5,102 bases of DNA from Candidatus Atribacter alterifermentans (GTDB lineage Bacteria > Atribacterota > Atribacteria > Atribacterales > Atribacteraceae), in contig JAAYUP010000367.1 in assembly GCA_012517635.1 (NCBI GenBank), forward strand, positions 1 through 5,102. Reading direction: 5' to 3'. A model generated the notes under the pieces. The model did not search any database and was not told where the DNA came from. It worked only from the letters and a program-made list of their open reading frames with translations. The stretch's first letter is position 1, and each line of letters opens with the position of its first letter. A program made the translations under genes and the position numbers. Shown here piece after piece: positions 1 through 5,058 of the stretch.

Positions 1-42
1 CTTGATGGGAGAAGGTGAGGATGAGGGTGGTTTTTAAACTGA

Positions 43-70
43 TCACGGTTCACACTTCACGGTTCACGGT
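43..70. repeat. Short direct repeats at the left edge
   Basis: The 11-mer TCACGGTTCAC occurs at 43-53 and again at 57-67, and a third partial copy (TCACGGT) overlaps at 64-70. The preceding 1-30 is purine-rich with GGTGAGGATGAGGGTGG-like text. This looks like the end of a non-coding repeat element cut by the window edge. No gene is visible in 1-131. Confidence 0.6.
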
Positions 71-131
71 ATTTTCAGGATAGGATAGAATAAGGAATAG
101 ATTACTTCCTGTCGATTACTTTTTCGAAATT

Positions 132-162
132 TTGAAAAAAACCAATTGAAGGTTGTTATAAT
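132..162 (+). promoter_or_regulatory. Extended -10 promoter for the macrodomain gene
   Basis: A perfect TATAAT at 157-162 is preceded by TG at 154-155 with one base between, which gives a full extended -10 (TGnTATAAT). A TTGAAA at 132-137 could act as -35, but the 19-bp spacer is longer than ideal, so the extended -10 probably carries the promoter. Transcription would start near 169, leaving about 59 bases of leader before the ATG at 228. No operator-like palindrome is obvious. Confidence 0.6.
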
Positions 163-227
163 AAAACAAAAATAGAGAACCTGATTTTCGAAAGTGACTG
201 TAAATAAGCCAGTAAAGGAGGCCAACT

Positions 228-761
228 ATGTCTCTCAACGTCCTTTACTCTGAAGGAAATATTCAGGTGGTTATTGGTGATATTACCGAAGAAGAAACCG
301 ATGCGATTGTCAATGCTGCCAACTCTTCCCTCTTGGGAGGTGGTGGAGTTGATGGGGCTATTCACCGAAAAGCCGGACCTGAACTCAAAGAAGAATGTCG
401 CACCATGGGAGGGTGTCCAACTGGAGAGGCTAAGATTACCAAGGGGTATCATTTGAAAGCAAAATACGTCATTCATACAGTAGGTCCGGTTTGGAGAGGC
501 GGTAATGCCCAGGAAGATGAACTCCTCGCTTCGTGTTACAAAAATAGCCTTCAAGTTGCTAAAGACCACGGTATTCAAAGTATTTCTTTTCCAGCTATCT
601 CAACTGGCGTGTATGGATTCCCCAAAAAAAGGGCTGCTGAAATAGCTATAAAAGAAGTCAAGAGGTTTCTTGAAAAACAACCACTTTTAGTCCGTTTTGT
701 GTGTTTTGACCAAGAAACTGCCCAATTCTATCTTGAAACTTTAAAGGGAAGTAAAGTGTGA
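228..761 (+). CDS. ymdB: Macrodomain protein, O-acetyl-ADP-ribose deacetylase (YmdB-like)
   Basis: A 177-residue protein that is one macrodomain from end to end, the usual size of the stand-alone E. coli YmdB/MacroD type. Family hallmarks are visible in order: GDIT (17-20), NAAN (29-32), GGGGVDGAIH (37-46), HTVGPVWRGG (83-92), and the phosphate-binding loop STGVYGFP (125-132). N32 and D42 align with the active-site Asn25 and Asp35 of E. coli YmdB, so the enzyme looks intact. The family hydrolyses O-acetyl-ADP-ribose and removes ADP-ribose from modified acidic residues in the cytoplasm. The ATG at 228 has AAAGGAGG at 214-221 six bases upstream. It has its own promoter, and the next gene is 479 bases away, so it appears monocistronic. 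No ADP-ribosyltransferase or sirtuin partner lies nearby, so its role is probably housekeeping. It is unrelated to the Bacillus phosphodiesterase also called YmdB. Confidence 0.93.
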   Translation: MSLNVLYSEGNIQVVIGDITEEETDAIVNAANSSLLGGGGVDGAIHRKAGPELKEECRTMGGCPTGEAKITKGYHLKAKYVIHTVGPVWRGGNAQEDELLASCYKNSLQVAKDHGIQSISFPAISTGVYGFPKKRAAEIAIKEVKRFLEKQPLLVRFVCFDQETAQFYLETLKGSKV

Positions 762-855
762 TGAGTGATTAAAAAAAAGAAAGACATTCCCTTGAATTTC
801 CTCTTTCTGAATGAATGAATTGTACCATTCTCCTTCTCAGCCTTTTCATCCTCAA

Positions 856-883
856 CAGGTACTATCAAATGACATGAAGCTCC
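856..883. repeat. Diverged direct repeat ending in ATGAAGCTCC, copy 1
   Basis: Bases 856-883 align without gaps to 1016-1043, with 18 of 28 positions identical by hand count, ending in the shared 10-mer ATGAAGCTCC (874-883). The two copies lie on either side of the hairpin element at 930-962. Confidence 0.5.
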
Positions 884-929
884 ATTCTGTAAACTGCAAC
901 AGGATCGCAACCTACGGCACTGCATTTCA

Positions 930-962
930 GTCATCCTGAGCGGTGCTTTCCCGCGTGAGGAT
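930..962 (+). repeat. 33-base hairpin repeat, GTCATCC...TGAGGAT ends
   Basis: An imperfect palindrome. ATCCT (933-937) pairs with AGGAT (958-962), followed by a G/G mismatch, an A-T pair, a bulged G955, then GCGG (940-943) with CCGC (951-954) around a 7-base loop. The ends GTCATCC and TGAGGAT recur at exactly the same 33-base spacing at 4906-4938. A T-rich, interrupted tail (963-989) follows, so it could also weakly terminate transcription from the macrodomain gene. It resembles dispersed REP-like short palindromic repeats. Orientation is arbitrary. Confidence 0.6.
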
Positions 963-1015
963 CTCATCTTTTCATTCTTTTCTTTTTCTCGCCCCCTCGG
1001 TTTTTTCATTCCTAT

Positions 1016-1043
1016 CTGGTGCCACTATGAGGAATGAAGCTCC
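1016..1043. repeat. Diverged direct repeat ending in ATGAAGCTCC, copy 2
   Basis: The partner of 856-883, with the exact 10-mer at 1034-1043. It continues as GCTCCGTC (1039-1046), an 8-mer that also leads into the hairpin repeat at 5013 (GCTCCGTC at 5008-5015). This copy is therefore probably a truncated member of the same larger repeat unit. Confidence 0.5.
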
Positions 1044-1076
1044 GTCCTTCCTGAATTCTAAAATTTTTTCACCCTA

Positions 1077-1105
1077 TTGACAATTTTATTTCCGTTTAGT
1101 ATATT
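1077..1105 (+). promoter_or_regulatory. Sigma-70 type promoter of the TRAP operon
   Basis: TTGACA at 1077-1082 matches the -35 consensus exactly. TATATT at 1100-1105 is a good -10, and the spacer is the ideal 17 bp. Transcription should start near 1112, which gives a leader of about 130 bases before dctP. It is the strongest promoter-like site in the spacer. Confidence 0.72.
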
Positions 1106-1113
1106 GAACTTGC

Positions 1114-1131
1114 TATATTATATATAATATA
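1114..1131. promoter_or_regulatory. 18-bp perfect AT-only palindrome at the predicted transcription start
   Basis: TATATTATATATAATATA equals its own reverse complement over 18 bases. It starts about two bases after the predicted transcription start of the dctP promoter, a classic position for a repressor operator. An all-AT palindrome can also arise from composition alone in such a region, so a binding function is a guess. No regulator gene lies within the window. Confidence 0.35.
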
Positions 1132-1139
1132 TTTTATAT

Positions 1140-1146
1140 AAGGAGG
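1140..1146 (+). promoter_or_regulatory. Orphan Shine-Dalgarno in the dctP leader
   Basis: AAGGAGG is a full-strength ribosome binding site, but no ATG, GTG or TTG follows at usable distance. The first ATG (1174) is 27 bases further on and opens only a three-codon frame ending at 1185. The real dctP site is a second one at 1226-1231. Confidence 0.45.
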
Positions 1147-1240
1147 CGATAAAAGGACAGTTCTGCAAAGAAAATGAGCCAATAATTTTTAAATCTTTTT
1201 AAGAAAATTTGTCTAACCATTAAAAAGGAGGAATATTGTT

Positions 1241-2242
1241 GTGTGGAGCGGAAAGAAATTTTTCATCTTTTGTGTGTTTGTGCTGGTTCTTTTTGTAATT
1301 GCAGCCCCCTTACAAGCCGCCCCAAAATATACTCTGAAATTCAACCACGTATTAGCTCCTAATGAACCCTACCATGAAGGATTTTTAGAATGGGCAAAAA
1401 GAGTGGAAGAAAGAACCAATGGGGAAGTTAAAATTGAAGTATTCCACAGTGCCCAACTCGGAGTGGAAGAAGATATCATTGAACAAATTCGAGCTGGAGC
1501 GAACATTGGTCAAAACACCGATTCTGCCCGCTTGGGGAACTATGTACGAGAAATTTCAGTTATGAATGCTCCCTATTTTGCCAACTCTCTCGAAGAAGTT
1601 GAAAAACTCAAAGATTCTCCGACTATTAAAGCCTGGCTGGAAAAACTGGAAAATGAATTTGGTCTTAAGGTTTTGTCATTTATGTGGGTACAAGGTTTCA
1701 GGCATTTCATGACCAACAAGCCAATTAAATCCCCTGATGACCTTAAAGGTTTACGAATCCGAACTCCGGGTGCTCCAATTTGGCAAGAATCAATTCGAGC
1801 TCTGGGAGCCACTCCAGTCGCTCTTTCCTTTGGAGAAATGTATTCTGCTCTTCAATCGAAGGCAATCGATGGCTGCGAGCTGGTCTATGCCAACATTGTT
1901 GGTGGAAACCTTTACGAAGTCTTAAAATATTCCAGTGAAACCGGACATATTCTTCTCATCAATTTCGAAGTCACCAGTGCAAAATGGTTTAATAGCCTCC
2001 CTCCTGAATATCAACAAATAGTTGTGGAAGAATGCGATAAAGCCGGCCTTGAAACCTCCCGAAAAATTATGGAACAACTCGAAGAACAACACAAACAAAC
2101 CTGCATTGAAAAGGGGATGGAAATTGTCACTGATATTGATATGGAAGCCTTTATAAAAGCCGGTGACAAGGCTTATGAAGCGTTAGATTTAATGGATGCT
2201 AAGAAAACCCTCTTTGAAGAAATGGGTAAAGCAATAGAATAG
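1241..2242 (+). CDS. dctP: TRAP transporter periplasmic solute-binding protein, DctP family
   Basis: A 333-residue extracytoplasmic receptor that captures an organic acid and delivers it to the DctQM membrane complex. Residues 1-27 form a signal peptide: a lysine pair at 5-6, a hydrophobic core 7-22, and likely cleavage after A26 or A27. Family motifs are clear: GFRHF (152-156), SPDDLKGLRIRTPG (164-177), LGATPV (188-193), the helix FGEMYSALQ (197-205), and DGCE (210-213). R154 and R174 keep the 20-residue spacing of the two ligand-carboxylate arginines of SiaP, which supports an acidic ligand. The usual Asn after DG-x-E is Leu214 here, so the ligand probably differs from that of classical dicarboxylate or sialate binders. 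The start is GTG at 1241: AGGAGG at 1226-1231 lies nine bases upstream, and this frame gives a complete signal peptide. It is first in an operon with dctQ and dctM. The ligand is unknown. Confidence 0.93.
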   Translation: MWSGKKFFIFCVFVLVLFVIAAPLQAAPKYTLKFNHVLAPNEPYHEGFLEWAKRVEERTNGEVKIEVFHSAQLGVEEDIIEQIRAGANIGQNTDSARLGNYVREISVMNAPYFANSLEEVEKLKDSPTIKAWLEKLENEFGLKVLSFMWVQGFRHFMTNKPIKSPDDLKGLRIRTPGAPIWQESIRALGATPVALSFGEMYSALQSKAIDGCELVYANIVGGNLYEVLKYSSETGHILLINFEVTSAKWFNSLPPEYQQIVVEECDKAGLETSRKIMEQLEEQHKQTCIEKGMEIVTDIDMEAFIKAGDKAYEALDLMDAKKTLFEEMGKAIE

Positions 2243-2253
2243 CTGGAATCATC

Positions 2254-2292
2254 AAGGTCCAGCTCTAAGAAGAGAGAGCTGGACCTTTCTTT
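2254..2292 (+). terminator. Hairpin with short T-tail between dctP and dctQ
   Basis: A perfect 13-bp stem pairs 2254-2266 (AAGGTCCAGCTCT) with 2275-2287 (AGAGCTGGACCTT) around an 8-base loop, followed by TCTTT (2288-2292). It lies 11 bases after the dctP stop and 37 bases before the dctQ start. The form is that of an intrinsic terminator with a short T-tract. Inside an operon this arrangement commonly causes partial termination or protects the upstream mRNA end, keeping the binding protein in excess over the membrane subunits. Confidence 0.75.
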
Positions 2293-2329
2293 AAATTGTG
2301 AAATGTCAAATTAAGGATGGAAATAAATA

Positions 2330-2797
2330 ATGAAAAGAATAAGTGAATATTTTTTGAAAGCTGAAGAATGGATCGCTAAAGTATCTTTATTCTTAATGGT
2401 AATTTTAATATTTTCCTCAGCAATTGCCCGATTAGTAAAGCATCCAATTAACTGGGCGGTTGATTTAAGCACCTTCTTTTTCGCCTGGGCTTGTTTCCTA
2501 AGTGCCGACGTATCCTGGAGAAAAAATAAACTCATGTCGGTCGAGATTTTTACCAAACTGTTTTCTAAAACATTACAAAGAATTTTTAAAATAATAAATT
2601 ATGGGATTATATCCGCTTTTCTCGTGTACTTCATCATTTGGGGAGTTCAACTCTCCTATACAACTCGGTTTCGTACGTACGTCGGAATGTGGGGTTTTAG
2701 TTATACTTGGGTTACCCTAAGTATACCTTTTGGTTCGGCACTCCTGCTCGCCACGACTCTTGTCAAAATAAAAAAAGAACTTATAAATACTCAATAA
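2330..2797 (+). CDS. dctQ: TRAP transporter small membrane subunit, DctQ family
   Basis: A 155-residue integral membrane protein, the usual size for DctQ, which partners DctM in the inner membrane and is needed for uptake. Four hydrophobic segments are visible at about 14-34, 42-62, 85-107 and 121-145. The segment around 47-63 (FFFAWACFLSADVSWRK) followed by a short polar stretch and MSVEIF (69-74) matches the typical DctQ pattern after helix 2. Sequence conservation in this family is low, so the call also rests on its place between dctP and dctM. The ATG has only a moderate ribosome site (AAGGATGG, 2313-2320, nine bases upstream), weaker than those of dctP and the SDR gene, which fits lower expression than dctP. 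dctM starts 21 bases downstream. Confidence 0.9.
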   Translation: MKRISEYFLKAEEWIAKVSLFLMVILIFSSAIARLVKHPINWAVDLSTFFFAWACFLSADVSWRKNKLMSVEIFTKLFSKTLQRIFKIINYGIISAFLVYFIIWGVQLSYTTRFRTYVGMWGFSYTWVTLSIPFGSALLLATTLVKIKKELINTQ

Positions 2798-2818
2798 TAT
2801 CCAAGGGGGGATTAAAGG

Positions 2819-4099
2819 ATGCTGCTGGTCGCGATTGCTTTTATCGTCTTTTTATTTCTAGGAATGCCTGTTGCTTTTGCTATAGGTATTTCAGGATTTC
2901 TCTTTTTTCTCCAACATTTAGAACTCCCCATCACCATCCCCATCCAAGTAACAATCTCACAAACTCAAAACTTTGCCCTCCTTGCCGTTCCCATGTTCAT
3001 TTTTGCCGGGAACCTTTTAAATAGAGCGGGAATTACTCAAAGATTAATGGATTTAGCCTCAGTCCTCACCGGACATTTAAGAGGTGGTCTTGCCCAAATT
3101 TCAGCAGTTTTATCGACTCTTATGGGAGGAGTATCCGGATCGTGTATTGCCGATGCTGCCATGGAATGCCGAATGCTTGGTCCTGAAATGGTTAAGAGAG
3201 GATACTCAAAAGGTTTTTCGGTAGCGGTTAATGTATGGACGTCACTGATTGTTCCAACTATTCCTCCAGGAATTGGACTTATTCTCTATGGCACGGTTGG
3301 TCAGGTTTCCATCGGAAGGCTCTTCGCTGGTGGCATATTACCCGGACTTCTTCTCATGTTTTTCTTTATGATTGCAATTTCTTTTACCGCTAAAAAACGA
3401 GGGTATCTTCCCGAAAGAGAACACCGAGCTTCGTTTCGAGAAATAACCAAAGCTACTTCCCGAAGCATCTGGGCAATCCTCTTCCCTTTCTTACTTCTTT
3501 TTGGACTTCGTTTTGGTATTTTTACTCCTTCAGAAGTAGGGTCTTTTGCGGTTATTTACGGACTTGGAGTTGGATTATTTGCCTATCGAGAGTTGTCTTT
3601 GAGAAAACTAGGTGAGGTATTAAACGATACCATAACCGATGTCGGGGCTGTTATGTATCTTATCGCTCTCTCAGCAATATTCGGTTATGGAATCGTCTTT
3701 GACCGAATCCCCGAGGTAATCGCCAATTCCCTGCTTGGACTAAGTTCCAATCCTTTTGTTTTAATATTCGTTATTGTTCTTTTCTTGATTATTGCCGGAA
3801 TGTTTGTCGACGGTTCAGTTCTTATTCTAATGCTCACTCCTATCCTTCTTCCCGTTGCCCGGCAGGTTGGTTTTGATCCGGTTCATTTCGGTTTGGTTTT
3901 TGTTATAACTGTTACCTTGGGGAACATGACTCCACCGGTTGGTTCGGCTATGTATGCCGGCTGTGCTGTTTTGGATACACCGATAGAGGAGTATATACAC
4001 GAGTCAGGCTTATTTTTTTTGGCTGCGATCATTGCTATTGCTCTTTTAATCTTCTTTCCCCAAATCGTTCTTTTTTTACCGAATCTCCTTTTTGGGTGA
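2819..4099 (+). CDS. dctM: TRAP transporter large membrane subunit, DctM family
   Basis: A 426-residue polytopic permease of full family length that forms the translocation channel, which known TRAP systems drive with a sodium gradient. It has about a dozen hydrophobic segments. Recognisable motifs are FAGNLLNRAGI (62-72), MGGVSGSCIADAA (102-114), PTIPPGIGLILYGTVGQVSIGRLFAGGILPG (146-176, key residues P149, P150, S164, G166), GIFTPSEVGS (233-242), GMFVDGSVLILMLTPILLP (327-345), GFDPVHFG (351-358) and TPPVGSAMY (371-379). The SGS and TPPVG loops belong to the regions that hold sodium in the two inverted repeats of the fold. The start at 2819 is chosen for AAGGGGGG (2803-2810) eight bases upstream and its 21-base gap from dctQ. 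A run of eight T at 4013-4020 near the C-terminus leaves the frame intact. Confidence 0.95.
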   Translation: MLLVAIAFIVFLFLGMPVAFAIGISGFLFFLQHLELPITIPIQVTISQTQNFALLAVPMFIFAGNLLNRAGITQRLMDLASVLTGHLRGGLAQISAVLSTLMGGVSGSCIADAAMECRMLGPEMVKRGYSKGFSVAVNVWTSLIVPTIPPGIGLILYGTVGQVSIGRLFAGGILPGLLLMFFFMIAISFTAKKRGYLPEREHRASFREITKATSRSIWAILFPFLLLFGLRFGIFTPSEVGSFAVIYGLGVGLFAYRELSLRKLGEVLNDTITDVGAVMYLIALSAIFGYGIVFDRIPEVIANSLLGLSSNPFVLIFVIVLFLIIAGMFVDGSVLILMLTPILLPVARQVGFDPVHFGLVFVITVTLGNMTPPVGSAMYAGCAVLDTPIEEYIHESGLFFLAAIIAIALLIFFPQIVLFLPNLLFG

Positions 4100-4132
4100 T
4101 AACTCATTAAATTAACGTAGGAGGCAAAAGCT

Positions 4133-4894
4133 ATGAATTTCAAGGACAAAGTAGTCCTTATTACTGGTGCTGGATCAGGTATTGGACGAAAGGCAGGGAT
4201 TCTATTTGCAGAAAAAGGAGCCAAAGTTGCAGTAAATGATATTATTCCTGAAAAAGGGCAAGAAACCGTGAATCTGATAAAAAATAATGGTGGTGATGCC
4301 ATCTTTATCCAAGGAGATGTCTCATCAATAACTGATACCGAAATAATCGTAGCAGATACAGTCCAAGCCTTTGGAGGTCTTCATGTTTTAGTCAATAATG
4401 CTGGGATAGTCCCTTCGGGTAAGGTTGAGGATGTTTCAGAAGAAGTTTTTGAACGAACAATCCGAATCAACCTGAAAGGACCTTTTTTCCTGGCTAAATA
4501 TGCGGTACCGGTTATGAAAAATAATGGCGGCGGAGTCATAGTGAATGTTTCATCAGTAGCGGCACTGAAGGGAATTCCCGATCGTTGTATTTATAGCGTT
4601 AGTAAAGCTGCGCTTTTGGGTTTAACCAAATCCCTAGCTATTGATTATGTCAAAGAGAATATTCGGGTCAACGCAGTATGTCCCGGAACTACCTATTCTC
4701 AAGGGCTCGCTGAAAGAGTACAAGCTTCAACCAATCCTGATTTCGTTCTTCAAGAAATGATTGCCCGCCAACCGATGGGACGCTTGGGAAAAGAGGAAGA
4801 AATTGCCTTTGCTATTCTTTTTGCTGCCTGTGAAGAAGCTCAATTCATGACTGGAAGCTTAATCACTATTGACGGCGGGGCAACAACAGCGTAA
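4133..4894 (+). CDS. SDR family NAD(P)-dependent oxidoreductase
   Basis: A 253-residue classical short-chain dehydrogenase/reductase, cytoplasmic, that interconverts an alcohol and a carbonyl group. The Rossmann motif TGAGSGIG spans 11-18, NNAG 88-91, and the catalytic tetrad reads N113, S141, Y154, K158 (YSVSK at 154-158). PG at 184-185 and IDGGA at 246-250 complete the family pattern. D36 at the end of strand 2 (AVNDI) predicts a preference for NAD(H) over NADP(H). The ATG is set by AGGAGG at 4119-4124, eight bases upstream. It lies 33 bases after dctM and ends in two TAA codons. Being last in the TRAP operon, it probably acts on the imported compound or on its product. FabG-type 3-oxoacyl reductase, glucose 1-dehydrogenase, L-rhamnose/L-fucose dehydrogenase and sugar-acid dehydrogenases share these motifs, so the substrate stays open. 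Confidence 0.92.
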   Translation: MNFKDKVVLITGAGSGIGRKAGILFAEKGAKVAVNDIIPEKGQETVNLIKNNGGDAIFIQGDVSSITDTEIIVADTVQAFGGLHVLVNNAGIVPSGKVEDVSEEVFERTIRINLKGPFFLAKYAVPVMKNNGGGVIVNVSSVAALKGIPDRCIYSVSKAALLGLTKSLAIDYVKENIRVNAVCPGTTYSQGLAERVQASTNPDFVLQEMIARQPMGRLGKEEEIAFAILFAACEEAQFMTGSLITIDGGATTA

Positions 4895-4905
4895 TAATCT
4901 TGGGA

Positions 4906-4938
4906 GTCATCCATTCTGATGTAACATCAAATGAGGAT
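4906..4938 (+). repeat. 33-base hairpin repeat with a different core, GTCATCC...TGAGGAT ends
   Basis: It begins 11 bases after the SDR stop. The ends GTCATCC (4906-4912) and TGAGGAT (4932-4938) match 930-962 at the same spacing, but the 19-base core differs. Pairing is ATCC (4909-4912) with GGAT (4935-4938), ATT (4913-4915) with AAT (4930-4932), and TGATGT (4917-4922) with ACATCA (4924-4929). No T-tract follows on the + strand, so it is a poor intrinsic terminator for the operon. Confidence 0.5.
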
Positions 4939-4958
4939 AAAAACATCTAAATAAAACC

Positions 4959-4999
4959 GCCATTTCGAGGAGTCCAACCGTTTTTTGGGTGGACGACGT
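4959..4999 (+). repeat. Tandem hairpin repeat, copy A
   Basis: It shares CATT..GAGGAG.CC and the exact 9-mer GGACGACGT (4991-4999) with copy B. Its stem pairs GTCCAACC (4972-4979) with GGGTGGAC (4987-4994), with one A/G mismatch, around a loop of G plus six T. The outer ends have decayed compared with copy B. Confidence 0.6.
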
Positions 5000-5012
5000 A
5001 AACACCCGCTCC

Positions 5013-5058
5013 GTCATTCAGAGGAGACCGGTGTCTTTTTACCGGACGACGTGAGAAT
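5013..5058 (+). repeat. Tandem hairpin repeat, copy B
   Basis: It is offset 54 bases from copy A. The ends are GTCATTC (5013-5019) and TGAGAAT (5052-5058), so ATTC pairs with GAAT. The inner stem CCGGT (5028-5032) pairs with ACCGG (5041-5045), and G5026-C5047 closes outside an A/A mismatch. A T-rich interrupted tail (5059-5082) follows and resembles the one after 930-962. The rest of the window to 5102 shows no gene. Confidence 0.6.

Larger units (their letters stand above)
762..1076. other. Spacer without a gene, containing repeat fragments
   Basis: This stretch between the macrodomain stop and the dctP promoter has no credible reading frame on either strand. It holds a diverged repeat pair ending in ATGAAGCTCC and the 33-base hairpin element at 930-962, followed by a pyrimidine-rich tract from about 963 to 1010. 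I see no RNA gene and no classical terminator with an uninterrupted T-tract after the macrodomain gene. The hairpin at 930-962 with its broken T-rich tail is the nearest candidate. Confidence 0.6.

Noticed and set aside
156..578. 140-residue minus-strand open frame
   Set aside because: It lies antisense to the well-supported macrodomain gene and its promoter. The motif evidence is all on the + strand.
778..808. Hairpin after the macrodomain gene (AGAAAGA with TCTTTCT)
   Set aside because: It has only 7 A/T-rich pairs around a 17-base loop and no T-tract on the + strand, so it is too weak to call a terminator.
728..1009. 93-residue minus-strand open frame across the spacer
   Set aside because: It overlaps the macrodomain 3' end, is built from repeat sequence, has a lysine/arginine-rich low-complexity start and no family resemblance. 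It is probably a chance frame through repeat DNA.
1112..1240. Riboswitch in the dctP leader
   Set aside because: No known riboswitch consensus, T-box motif or paired terminator/antiterminator could be recognised in this AT-rich leader.
2707..3024. 105-residue + strand frame bridging dctQ and dctM
   Set aside because: It is an alternate frame over two genes with clear families. Its sequence is Cys/His/Pro-rich in the way shadow frames of membrane proteins often are.
4013..4020. Run of eight T in dctM as a possible programmed slippage site
   Set aside because: The frame is intact through the run and the protein ends at the usual family length. No stimulating structure or useful alternative frame is seen.
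3883..4302. 139-residue minus-strand open frame
   Set aside because: It is antisense to the conserved ends of dctM and the SDR gene and has no recognisable domain.
4959..5058. Possible CRISPR array from two tandem repeats
   Set aside because: There are only two copies, with variation inside the repeats, conserved text on both sides of the variable loop, and no cas genes. The variable part is a hairpin, not a spacer.
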